Source: Berkiella_A sp050252335 (GTDB lineage Bacteria; Pseudomonadota; Gammaproteobacteria; Berkiellales; Berkiellaceae). From it: 64,000 nucleotides of DNA. Of the stretch, positions 8,746 to 16,304 are shown in pieces; within the stretch, counting starts at the first letter, position 1; each line of letters opens with the position of its first letter. Below the pieces are notes generated by a model. That model was not told where the DNA came from. It made no database searches and saw nothing but the letters and a program-made list of their open reading frames with translations. The stretch spans positions 62,001 through 126,000 of the forward strand of contig JBFWLB010000001.1 in the NCBI GenBank assembly GCA_050252335.1, written 5' to 3'. The position numbers and the translations under genes are program-made.

Positions 8746-9012
8746 AAAAAAGCCCGCAATTTGTAATACCAGTCAGTTCAGAAATGAACGAAGTGAATAA
8801 TGCTCTTCCCTTGGTATCAAGGGAAGAGGCTCACTTTTAGTGAGCAGATGGATTTTTTTTAATCTTTATTTTAAAAATCCTTCTCTGCACCTAAGGGTGC
8901 CTCTTTCTTTGATAACAAAGAAAGAAAATCAATTCGCTTCGCTCATTCGCTATTCTATTAAATATCAAGCGGCTCTTAACTAACTGGCATTACACAATTT
9001 GCGGGCTTTTTT
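8746..9012. terminator. Bidirectional groEL/coq7 terminator with its loop opened by an R1-like element
   Basis: The left arm at 8746-8778 begins with six A then GCCCGCAA; the right arm at 8978-9012 ends with TTGCGGGC followed by a T run. Over about 33 bases the arms match with a few mismatches. The GC-rich stem flanked by A and T runs is what a two-way terminator between convergent genes looks like. The arms are now about 200 bp apart because another palindromic element occupies the loop. Confidence 0.6.
8784..8946 (+). repeat. R1-related MITE-like element inside the terminator loop
   Basis: Ends are ATGAACGAAGTGAAT (8784-8798) and ATTCGCTTCGCTCAT (8932-8946), inverted repeats matching at 13 of 15 positions and nearly identical to the ends of R1 copies at 13069 and 45938. 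The interior differs from those copies and consists of consecutive hairpins: CTCTTCCCTTG/CAAGGGAAGAG, GCTCACT/AGTGAGC, GGATTTTT/AAAAATCC, GCACC/GGTGC and TCTTTCTTTG/CAAAGAAAGA. Confidence 0.65.
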
Positions 9013-9018
9013 TATATC

Positions 9019-9672
9019 TTAAATATAGTAGGTAACGGTCGTCATTACCTTTGACGTTAACTGCATCGTTGTTTTCACCCACATAGGAAAGTGCACGGCA
9101 CCTTGTTGTAAGGCGAGGGTTGCATGACTTGCTTCGTCAATTTTCATTTGTTCTAAAATAGCTTTAGATTTAAGATCGTGCGTGGGCAATTGCTGAAGAT
9201 GCTTATCTAAATGTTTTACCACTTGATTTTCTGTTTCATGTAAGAAGCCTAGACTTATTTTGTCTCCTGCCAATCCGGCGAGTATGCCAATAGCCAATGA
9301 GCCAACAAACCATACAGGATTTAAATAGCTTGTTTTTGCATTGAGTTCTTTAACTCTTTGAGCGCACCAAGCAAGATGCATGGTTTCTTCTGCTGCTGCA
9401 TGTTCTAAGGCATGAGCAATGCGGGGATCTCTGGCTGTCCAGCTTTGACCTATATAAAGTGCTTGAGCACAGATTTCTCCGCTGTGATTAATACGCATAA
9501 AACTTGCGATCTTTGCTTTTTCTGTGCTGCTTAGCTCTGCCGATTCTTCCAGTGTTGCACCTGGATGTGTGCTGCTAAATTCATTTGCTGGCACAAGCAA
9601 AGTGCGTATACACTGATCAAGGCGAGAAATCATCTTGTCTAGTGGAGAGTAGTTTCTTAAGTAGGTTGACAT
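9019..9672 (-). CDS. coq7: Ubiquinone biosynthesis hydroxylase COQ7
   Basis: 217 aa di-iron monooxygenase that hydroxylates demethoxyubiquinol in ubiquinone synthesis, at the inner membrane. Iron-ligand motifs are visible in both halves: NHSGEICAQALY, AAAEETMHLAWC (ExxH), HETENQV and KIDEASHATLA (second ExxH). A hydrophobic segment, WFVGSLAIGILAGLAG, provides membrane association. Bacteria use either COQ7 or the flavoprotein UbiF at this step. Divergent from the bufferin operon with 100 bp between the starts. Confidence 0.95.
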   Translation of the reverse strand: MSTYLRNYSPLDKMISRLDQCIRTLLVPANEFSSTHPGATLEESAELSSTEKAKIASFMRINHSGEICAQALYIGQSWTARDPRIAHALEHAAAEETMHLAWCAQRVKELNAKTSYLNPVWFVGSLAIGILAGLAGDKISLGFLHETENQVVKHLDKHLQQLPTHDLKSKAILEQMKIDEASHATLALQQGAVHFPMWVKTTMQLTSKVMTTVTYYI

Positions 9673-9772
9673 TCTTTTGACATATAACTCGGGAATTTAA
9701 GCACTAATATATAGAGCATATAGTATTAGGTAAACCCAAATTCTATAGTGGTGAAAATACAAGGGAGTAATC

Positions 9773-10033
9773 ATGCGCAAGAAGATAAGTAAAATAGTTA
9801 CTGCTGCTATTGTTGGGGCAGTAGGGGTTGGCATTTTCTCTGTCAGTGAATTAGCGCAAGCTAAGAAAGGTGATGTAGAAAAATGCTATGGTGTGGCCAA
9901 AGCTGGTAAAAATGATTGTGGCACAAGTATTCATGCTTGCGCAGGGCAAAGCACTCAAGATCAAGATCCGAATGAATGGATTTATTTGCCAAAAGGAACT
10001 TGCGATAAAATTTCAGGTGGCAAAACAAAGTAA
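9773..10033 (+). CDS. bufA: Bufferin-type RiPP precursor (DUF2282, BufA1)
   Basis: 86 aa. Residues 1-30 are a classic Sec signal peptide ending SELAQA. The mature peptide has four cysteines, at 38 (EKCYG), 49 (NDCGT), 56 (HACAG) and 77 (KGTCDK), in the arrangement typical of DUF2282. Such peptides are bufferins: they are modified at cysteine by the neighbouring MNIO enzyme, exported, and bind copper in the periplasm. An AAGGGAG site precedes the ATG. The bufB start is 2 bases after its stop, so translation is probably coupled. Function is taken from the family and the three-gene context. Confidence 0.9.
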   Translation: MRKKISKIVTAAIVGAVGVGIFSVSELAQAKKGDVEKCYGVAKAGKNDCGTSIHACAGQSTQDQDPNEWIYLPKGTCDKISGGKTK

Positions 10034-10035
10034 TC

Positions 10036-10959
10036 ATGTCAAATCTCAAAGATCTGATAGTAGCAAATAAGGATTGCGAGATACCTTCCTCTGATATTGT
10101 ACCTTTTGCGGGTGTGAGTCGTGCGCGAAGACGAGAAGAAGAAATCACTGGTGTAGGACTTGGCTTACGCGCACAACATTATAAAACCATCTTAGAAACA
10201 CGTCCTGCTGTCCCTTGGTTTGAGGTGATTAGCGAAAACTATATGGGTAAGAGTGCGTTAGCACTGCGTCATTTGGAAGCTATTCGAGCCAATTACCCGA
10301 TTGTCTTGCATGGTGTAAGCCTCTCTATTGGTTCTACCGATCCTTTAAATCAATCGTATTTACAGTCTTTAAAAGCACTTAGATCTCACATTGATGCGGC
10401 TTGGATTTCTGATCATCTCTGTTGGTCATCATTCTCTCATCAATATGTTCCAGATTTATGGCCATTGCCTTTTGAAGAGAAGGTCATCCGCCATGTGGTT
10501 GAGCGCATTTTGAAAGTGCAGGATTATTTACAAGAGCGTATTTTACTCGAAAATATATCTTCTTATCTTCAATTCACACATTCTGTTTTGCCAGAGTGGG
10601 AATTCATTACTGCCATTGCCGCTCAAGCGGATTGTTATCTTTTATTAGACATTAATAATATCTATGTGAATGCCATCAACCACAACTTTGATCCGCGTCA
10701 TTATATTGACGCAATGCCTGTTGCACGCCTTAAACAATTGCATTTAGGTGGTTTCGAGAAAAAAGATGCTTATTTATTAGATACGCATAGCCAATCGGTG
10801 CATGCTGCTGTATGGGAACTATTTGAGTATGCGCAACTGCGTTTTCATAATGTGCCTGTCTGTATTGAATGGGATAATGATATTCCTGATTTCAAGGTGC
10901 TCTTCGATGAAGCAAAGAAGGCAACGCGTATTATGAATCATGTAGAGGCTTGGTGCTAA
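10036..10959 (+). CDS. bufB: MNIO-family bufferin maturase (DUF692, BufB)
   Basis: 307 aa multinuclear nonheme iron oxygenase of the MbnB/TglB family, expected to oxidise cysteines of the BufA peptide in the cytosol. The TIM-barrel metal ligands are recognisable: HGVSLSIG, SDHLCW, LLENISSY, LLDINNIYVN, QLHLGG and IEWDNDIP. About 38 residues precede the conserved GVGLGLR start of the domain, slightly more than usual. The middle gene of bufABC: 2 bp after bufA, and its stop overlaps the bufC start. Confidence 0.92.
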   Translation: MSNLKDLIVANKDCEIPSSDIVPFAGVSRARRREEEITGVGLGLRAQHYKTILETRPAVPWFEVISENYMGKSALALRHLEAIRANYPIVLHGVSLSIGSTDPLNQSYLQSLKALRSHIDAAWISDHLCWSSFSHQYVPDLWPLPFEEKVIRHVVERILKVQDYLQERILLENISSYLQFTHSVLPEWEFITAIAAQADCYLLLDINNIYVNAINHNFDPRHYIDAMPVARLKQLHLGGFEKKDAYLLDTHSQSVHAAVWELFEYAQLRFHNVPVCIEWDNDIPDFKVLFDEAKKATRIMNHVEAWC

Positions 10960-11741
10960 TGAACTTAAATGAGCTACAAGCTGCTTTCTTAAGTGCCGTA
11001 CGTGAAGCAAAAAGTGACGAAGCATTAAAAGTACATGTGAAAAGTAGTGACAGTCTCTCTGGGCAACAACGTATTGCCATTTACCGAGATAGTTTTAAAG
11101 GGAATTTGATAGCTTGCTTAAAAGCAGCCTATCCCGTGTGTTTGCGTTTAGTGGGGGAGGAGTATTTTTCTGCATTGGCAGTGCGCTATATTGCAATATA
11201 TGAGCATCGGCAATTTTCTTTAGCGGATTATGGTGATCAATTTGCAGATTTTTTGGCATATTTTGAGCCTGTACAGCATGTATTGCCGTATTTATCAGAG
11301 GTTGCACGCTTAGAGTGGGCTTATCATTTGGCTCTAGATAGCGAAGAATATGATGGATTGGATTGCAGTGCTTTATCTCAACTGTCAGAAACAGAGCACA
11401 TGCGACTTATTTTTATGTTACCACCTGCCAGTACATTGCTGTATTCTGATTTTCCTATTTATACAATCTGGGAAATGAATCAACCAGAATCAACAATGCA
11501 ACGTGAGATTCGTTTAGCATCAGAGCCACAGCGTTTGTTTGTGTTTAGATATGATTGGCATATATACATAGAGCGTCTGAGTATACATGAATTTGAAATG
11601 CTAACTCAGATTCAGCAAGGTCTATGTTTTGCGGATATTTGTGAACACTTGTTGCAACAAGATCCTGCTATCGATATGAATGCGATATTTGCGACTTGTG
11701 TGAAACGAAAATGGATCACAGATTTTCGATTATTTCCATAA
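10959..11741 (+). CDS. bufC: Bufferin maturation partner (DUF2063, BufC)
   Basis: 260 aa. The N-terminal ~95 residues match the HvfC/BufC (DUF2063) domain: LQAAFLSAVR, QQRIAIYRDSFKGNLIACLK, YPVCLRLVGEEYF, then LADYGDQFADFL. This family delivers the precursor peptide to the MNIO enzyme. ATG at 10959 is chosen because it overlaps the bufB stop (TAATG), which indicates translational coupling; a TTG nine bases earlier is also open. No DoxX-type bufD follows; the next gene is an unrelated DUF47 protein after 93 bp. Confidence 0.88.
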   Translation: MNLNELQAAFLSAVREAKSDEALKVHVKSSDSLSGQQRIAIYRDSFKGNLIACLKAAYPVCLRLVGEEYFSALAVRYIAIYEHRQFSLADYGDQFADFLAYFEPVQHVLPYLSEVARLEWAYHLALDSEEYDGLDCSALSQLSETEHMRLIFMLPPASTLLYSDFPIYTIWEMNQPESTMQREIRLASEPQRLFVFRYDWHIYIERLSIHEFEMLTQIQQGLCFADICEHLLQQDPAIDMNAIFATCVKRKWITDFRLFP

Positions 11742-11834
11742 AGATTCATATTAAGTATGAAAAAGCCTAAAAAGATGCAATTCGATTAAAATCGCGGTAG
11801 GATGATAGAAAATGATGCTTATGTGTGAAGTCCC

Positions 11835-12506
11835 ATGACTGGTTTCCTAAACATTTTTGCTTCTTCTCCCTTCAAACCCATACAAAAACATATGGAAACG
11901 GTGTTTGCATGTGTAACATTATTACCAGAATTTATTGAAGCTGTTTCTTCAAAAAATTGGGAAATGGCTCAACATCTTCAACGCCAAATTGTTCAACTTG
12001 AATGTGACGCAGATGAAATTAAACAGCAAATACGTTTGCAATTGCATCATAGTTTATTTATGCCTGTCTCACGTTCCGAGCTATTAGAATTGTTGCGTGA
12101 ACAGGATTTTATTGCAAATGATGTTAAGAAAGCTGTTAGCATTATTCTGGGGCGTCGACTCATTATTCCAGAAAGTATTCGTGAAGGTTTTAGCGGTTTT
12201 GTGAATGCGTGTTTAAATGCTTCGGAGAAAGCGTATAAAGCTGTTTCTGAGTTAGAAGATTTGCTTGAGACTGGGTTTAAAGGTCGTGAAGTACGTTTAG
12301 TGAAGCAATTAATTTGCGAATTAGATCAATTAGAAAGAGAAACGACAGAGATTCAAGTGCAAGTAAGAGCAGAGCTTTTTGCCATTGAAGGAAGCCTATC
12401 ACCGATTGATGCAATATTTTTGTATAAGATTTTTGATATTACGGGTGCAATTGCAGATCATGCGCAAAAAATTGGGCATCGGCTGCAATTATTGATTACA
12501 AATTAG
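11835..12506 (+). CDS. DUF47 family (PhoU-like) phosphate-transport accessory protein
   Basis: 223 aa, all-helical, TIGR00153 type. Recognisable stretches are SPFKPIQKHMETV, the CDADEIKQQIR segment, SRSELLELLREQDFIANDVKKA and the closing DITGAIADHAQKIGHRL. DUF47 proteins resemble PhoU and usually sit next to a Pit-type phosphate transporter as a regulatory partner. Here the Pit gene is about 7.4 kb away on the other strand (19954-21207), so the pair seems to have been separated. The functional link is inferred. Confidence 0.85.
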   Translation: MTGFLNIFASSPFKPIQKHMETVFACVTLLPEFIEAVSSKNWEMAQHLQRQIVQLECDADEIKQQIRLQLHHSLFMPVSRSELLELLREQDFIANDVKKAVSIILGRRLIIPESIREGFSGFVNACLNASEKAYKAVSELEDLLETGFKGREVRLVKQLICELDQLERETTEIQVQVRAELFAIEGSLSPIDAIFLYKIFDITGAIADHAQKIGHRLQLLITN

Positions 12507-12566
12507 TCATTTTTTTGACGCTCGCCCTTCTCTTTATGCTCAAGAAAGGGCGAAAGATGTTAAAAA

Positions 12567-12694
12567 TATACCCACAACGGATGATTCTTCGGTTAGGCGG
12601 CAAGCGTTCGAGCAATAGGAGTGTATACAAAATACATGACTATTGTGAGATACGCGAAGCCAACAACACCGAAGATTCATCTGTGAAGGGTATA
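12567..12694 (-). repeat. R2 dispersed palindromic element, copy B
   Basis: The ends are TATACCCACAACGGATGA (12567-12584) and TCATCTGTGAAGGGTATA (12677-12694), near-perfect inverted repeats. Internally CAATAG pairs perfectly with CTATTG on the minus strand. It abuts the stop codon of the coiled-coil gene at 12695. Homologous to the copy at 18394 over nearly its whole length. Confidence 0.85.
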
Positions 12695-12949
12695 TTAAGC
12701 GCTTACAAAAGTTTCTTCTTCTAGGCTTTGATCTTCAGATTCATAATCAAGGCTGGGTGTAGCTTCTTGAGCATCTACTTGATCTAAGCGATTAATTAAG
12801 GATGTTAAATCACTTCTCCATTTTTCATGTTCTGCTTTCAATGCTAAATTTTCTTCTTCAAGCTCTTCAATTTGTAATCTTAATAGCTCAATTGTATCAA
12901 CAGCGTACTCAACTTTTTGTTCGAGTTGTAGAAAAAGATCGGTTGTCAT
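12695..12949 (-). CDS. Small coiled-coil protein, ZapB-like / TIGR02449-type
   Basis: 84 aa. Residues ~5-60 form a continuous heptad pattern (LEQKVEYAVDTIELL, LQIEELEEENLALKAEH, LTSLINRLDQ) followed by an acidic tail. This matches the ZapB-like TIGR02449 proteins thought to help organise the cell-division ring. Pseudomonads keep this gene beside zapA; there is no zapA here. A short coiled coil can match several families, so the identity is tentative. Confidence 0.55.
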   Translation of the reverse strand: MTTDLFLQLEQKVEYAVDTIELLRLQIEELEEENLALKAEHEKWRSDLTSLINRLDQVDAQEATPSLDYESEDQSLEEETFVSA

Positions 12950-13068
12950 AATATTCCTCTGGTGTTTGGCTTTAAAAACAAAAATAAAGGTAGATTTTAG
13001 AAGGCTTAGGTGAGCATAGCAAGTCTATATGCTTTCTAATACGCTATTTTTAATAGTATTCTCAATTC

Positions 13069-13242
13069 GCGTAGCGAATTATAATTTCTCACTTTTGTAA
13101 AGGGAGACGCTCGTACAGCGTAGCTGTGCGAGCAGAGGGATTTAGCTGGTTGAACTTAAATCTACAGCATCAATCCCCCTTGCGCACTTAATCAGTGCGC
13201 GTCCCCCTTCAAAAAGTGGGATCTTTTATTCGCTTCGCTCAT
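13069..13242 (+). repeat. R1 MITE-like element, copy 1
   Basis: About 174 bp bounded by a GCGTAGCGAAT end (13069-13079) and ATTCGCTTCGCTCAT (13228-13242). Contains stems CTCGTACAGC/GCTGTGCGAG and GCGCACT/AGTGCGC and an outer pairing of TCTCACTTTT with AAAAAGTGGGA. Copy 2 at 45938-46114 has the same layout with compensating base changes. It lies in the 354-bp space between the divergent coiled-coil and DUF2970 genes; nothing else was recognised there. Confidence 0.85.
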
Positions 13243-13303
13243 ATTAATGATTAACACTACAGTGTGCTCATTTTAGATTTAGATACTCGTTTTTTTAAAT
13301 AAA

Positions 13304-13549
13304 GTGACGACTTTAAAAATAAGTGAATCAATGAAAAACATAGAAGATCCAAAAGAACCAAGTTTGCGTGAAATGTTTGCAAGCGTATTAGCGGCAATGT
13401 TTGGTGTGCAAAATAGTAAAAATAGAGAACGCGACTTTCAGAAAGGAAAGCCCGCTGTTTTCATTGTATTAGGTATTATTGTGGTAACAATCTTTGTTTT
13501 GATGATTGTGATGGCAGTTAAAATCGTGATGTCTTATGCACCTCATTAG
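13304..13549 (+). CDS. DUF2970 family single-pass membrane protein
   Basis: 81 aa. The core matches DUF2970: SLREMFASVLAAMFGVQ, then a basic stretch ending in KGKPAVFIV and one long membrane helix (~residues 50-77). The family has no known function. The start is uncertain: GTG at 13304 has no ribosome binding site, while ATG at 13331 (72 aa) follows a weak AAGTGA. Single gene between element R1 and the palindromic region before rpoS. Confidence 0.75.
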   Translation: MTTLKISESMKNIEDPKEPSLREMFASVLAAMFGVQNSKNRERDFQKGKPAVFIVLGIIVVTIFVLMIVMAVKIVMSYAPH

Positions 13550-13584
13550 ACATCAAAAATATTCTTGTTAATATTTGAGCTAAG

Positions 13585-13725
13585 CTCACCCAGCTTACAA
13601 CCATCCTCTCCTAAAAATTAGGAGAGAGACGAGCAAGCACTGAGTTCTGATTCTTGATTGTATTGTGAGGTAATGGCACTTCCCCTCTCCTGATGTCAGA
13701 AGAGGGGAGCCGAAGGGCGGGTGAG
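13585..13725. repeat. Palindromic intergenic element with CTCACCC ends (R3)
   Basis: Bounded by CTCACCC (13585-13591) and GGGTGAG (13719-13725), with two inner hairpins: CTCTCCTAA/TTAGGAGAG and CCCCTCT/AGAGGGG. It sits between the convergent DUF2970 gene and rpoS and may serve as a terminator for both. Only one copy is in this window, so repeat status rests on its form. Confidence 0.5.
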
Positions 13726-13745
13726 GTTAGATCAATTTTAAGGCA

Positions 13746-14717
13746 TTAGCAAAATAAATTTTCGCTAACAATACCTTCGTTTTCCATTTTTTCTCTGAGT
13801 TCTTTCAAGGCTTCCACTTGTATTTGACGTACACGTTCACGTGTTAGGCCTACAACCTTACCAACATCTTCCAGTGTTGTTTCTTCATTGCCAAATAAGC
13901 CAAATCTTTGAGCGAGTATTGATTTTTGTTTTTCATTTAATGTTTCTAGACTATTCATTAAATGTGTAAATAGATCATCTTGTTCAAACTCATGATGGGG
14001 CGATTGAGTATTATGTTCAGCAAGCGCTTCCATCAATGGTTTGTCTGTTTCATCTCCCATGGGAGAGTCTAAAGAAAGGGTTCTTTCATTTAAACGAAAG
14101 AGTTTGTTTACACTATCCGCTTCGATATTAAGTGTTTTTGCAATTTCTTCAAAGTTAGGTTCATGATCTAGTGCTTGTGACATATCGCGCGCTTTTCTTA
14201 AATAGACATTCAACTCTTTAATAATATGAATGGGTAGTCGTATTGTACGGGTTTGATTCATCAAGGCGCGTTCGATATTTTGACGAATCCACCAAGTAGC
14301 ATAAGTTGAGAACCTAAACCCTCTTTCAGGATCAAATTTTTCAACCGCTCTGATAAGCCCTAAGTTACCTTCTTCAATAAGATCTAAAAGTGTGAGGCCT
14401 CGGTTGAAATAGCGGCGTGCTATTTTGACAACCAATCGTAGATTAGATTGAATCATATGGTTACGCGCTTTGAGATCGCCTTTGAGTGCAAGTCTTGCGT
14501 AATGGACTTCTTCTTCTTGAGAGAGCAGCGGGGTAGCGCCTATCTCTCTTAAGTAAATTTGTGTGGGATCTGATTCTTGTAGATCGATGTGGGTATTTTC
14601 TTCTTCTGTATCATTAATGCTTAAGTCTTCTAGCTCGATGTTTTCACTTGCCACAGACGCTGAAGCTTTTCTTTTGTTTGGATTATAATCGATTGGTCCG
14701 TTCCATGGTTGTTTCAT
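13746..14717 (-). CDS. rpoS: RNA polymerase sigma factor RpoS
   Basis: 323 aa from the chosen start. Region 1.2 (DPTQIYLREIGATPLLSQEEE), region 2 (RLVVKIARRYFNRGLTLLDLIEEGNLGLIRAVEKFDP, then FSTYATWWIRQNIERAL), region 3 and region 4 (TLEDVGKVVGLTRERVRQIQ) are all present. RpoS directs stationary-phase and stress transcription; in Legionella-type pathogens it governs the transmissive phase. ATG at 14717 is preferred because GGGGGA lies just upstream; a longer frame opens at 14786 but lacks support. The usual upstream neighbour nlpD is absent. Confidence 0.95.
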   Translation of the reverse strand: MKQPWNGPIDYNPNKRKASASVASENIELEDLSINDTEEENTHIDLQESDPTQIYLREIGATPLLSQEEEVHYARLALKGDLKARNHMIQSNLRLVVKIARRYFNRGLTLLDLIEEGNLGLIRAVEKFDPERGFRFSTYATWWIRQNIERALMNQTRTIRLPIHIIKELNVYLRKARDMSQALDHEPNFEEIAKTLNIEADSVNKLFRLNERTLSLDSPMGDETDKPLMEALAEHNTQSPHHEFEQDDLFTHLMNSLETLNEKQKSILAQRFGLFGNEETTLEDVGKVVGLTRERVRQIQVEALKELREKMENEGIVSENLFC

Positions 14718-14937
14718 AATTTCCCCCAGCTTTTGATTTTGAGATATTTTTTTTGTTTGACATACTACATGCATAAAAGAGGCCAATTTGAATTAGTATT
14801 TTAAATACAATGACTTGGTTGTTAGTGTGAAAACTAATAAAAAAATAAATGTAAAAGAAATGGGCAGTTAATATTCGTGAAGGTAGTGATACAATGCCTA
14901 GGTATGTACATAAGCTAATAAGTTGGATGATGAGGTT

Positions 14938-15234
14938 ATGACTAGGGCAGAATTGATTGATATTCTTGCAAACAAACAACCACAAACTCCTATTAAACAG
15001 ATAGAGCAGGCTGTTAAGCTCGTTTTTGATCAAATGTCAGAAGCACTTGAGAATGGTCAGCGAATTGAGATAAGAGGTTTTGGTAGTTTTGCCTTGAGAT
15101 ATCGTTCTCCACGCGTTGCTCGCAATCCCAAAACGGGTGAATATGTGAATACGGAAGGAAAGTACGTTGCTCACTTTAAACCAGGCAAGGAACTTAGAGA
15201 GCGTGTGAATGAAGCAGTGAAGCATAGCGAATAA
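14938..15234 (+). CDS. ihfB: Integration host factor beta subunit
   Basis: 98 aa HU/IHF-family DNA-bending protein. MTRAELID start, IEIRGFGSFALRYR in the body, ARNPKTGEYV at the DNA-intercalating arm tip and the closing HFKPGKELRERVN are IhfB features. The ATG follows GATGAGG; a TTG 15 bases upstream is open but less likely. In many gammaproteobacteria ihfB follows rpsA; here it stands alone, divergent from rpoS. Confidence 0.93.
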   Translation: MTRAELIDILANKQPQTPIKQIEQAVKLVFDQMSEALENGQRIEIRGFGSFALRYRSPRVARNPKTGEYVNTEGKYVAHFKPGKELRERVNEAVKHSE

Positions 15235-15358
15235 ATGGTGGACATTCTGTGTCGCTACCTTTAAATTTTGCATACCTTTTAATTTTCATAGATATGTGAA
15301 TTGAAAAGCTTGCGCTCTATATAAAGTATAATTCGTTTAATTTTAAGAGGGATCGAAA

Positions 15359-16276
15359 GTGTACCAAAACAGCAAAGTTGTCCATTTTTTTGCTATGTTA
15401 GTCGCTTGCACTATATTTGCAATGAGTAAACCAGCTGTTGCTGGCTTTGGTGTTGTTGAAGAGCCTCAAGGTGCAGGTGTGTATGGCAATGCACAAAATA
15501 AAACCTTTAAAAGTGCTGTAGAAGGTGAGGAATCACTGGGTGATTCTGATCGTGCTTTTTTGGCGAGTGTCGAAGAAAGTCGTAGCTTCAAGCGTTGGTA
15601 TACGCGCGTTATGTTTGGTCAACCCAGGGTTAGCTTAAAAAACATTGAAAATAAAACGAATGGTATAAATCCTTCCAACCCAACCGTTGCTGGGCTTGTG
15701 CCTACGGATGTTGTTTATAGAAGCGGTGTACCCATTAGCGAGCCTGAGAAAAAAGATGATTCATTTACGGTACTGTTGGCTTGGGGTTACCATTGGGAGA
15801 AGTGGGCATGGGAATTAGAACTCATGCTAGCAGAAACCTTAAAATATCAAGCAAAGCCTGTTACACCAGGTACACCCATTCAAATCCAAGCAGATATCAA
15901 TAAAATTGCACTCTTTAATAACTTTGAATATACCTTTGATCATTGGTTCGATTTTCAACCAAGAGATTTACATTTCTTTACCTTATTAGGAGTTGGGGCA
16001 GCCTTAAAGACGGCTGATATTACCGCTTTAACTTTAGCTGGCCAAGCAAGACAAACACATTCAAGCAGTTTAGTTAGTTTTGCTTGGCAATTGGGTTTAG
16101 GTGCTCGTTATCAAATAGCGCCCCATTTCTTGCTTGATTTAAGTTATCGATATGCAGACCTAGATGCTGTTAAGTTTGGTCCTGTAGATGCAGTAAAACC
16201 CTATGATGGTTTAGCATTTAAGGCAAAGACTTTGCGATCAGTTGGTGGTTTTTTAGGAATAACCTATAAACTTTAA
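15359..16276 (+). CDS. Outer-membrane beta-barrel protein, unrecognised family
   Basis: 305 aa. A signal peptide ends near residue 28 (SKPAVA). The rest has alternating strands: FTVLLAWGYHWEKWAWELELML, LHFFTLLGVGAAL, SFAWQLGLGARYQIAPHFLLDLSYRYADL and a C-terminal FLGITYKL, as in small opacity-type barrels. The GTG start follows GAGGGATCG. The Sel1 lipoprotein gene begins 28 bp later, so the two form a likely two-gene operon of cell-envelope proteins. Role unknown. Confidence 0.7.
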   Translation: MYQNSKVVHFFAMLVACTIFAMSKPAVAGFGVVEEPQGAGVYGNAQNKTFKSAVEGEESLGDSDRAFLASVEESRSFKRWYTRVMFGQPRVSLKNIENKTNGINPSNPTVAGLVPTDVVYRSGVPISEPEKKDDSFTVLLAWGYHWEKWAWELELMLAETLKYQAKPVTPGTPIQIQADINKIALFNNFEYTFDHWFDFQPRDLHFFTLLGVGAALKTADITALTLAGQARQTHSSSLVSFAWQLGLGARYQIAPHFLLDLSYRYADLDAVKFGPVDAVKPYDGLAFKAKTLRSVGGFLGITYKL

Positions 16277-16304
16277 TGTTTATAACGCCAAGAGGGAATG
16301 AAGC

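Noticed and set aside
12515..12724. Open frame of 69 codons on the plus strand
   Set aside because: It runs through repeat R2 copy B and has no ribosome binding site or recognisable protein features.
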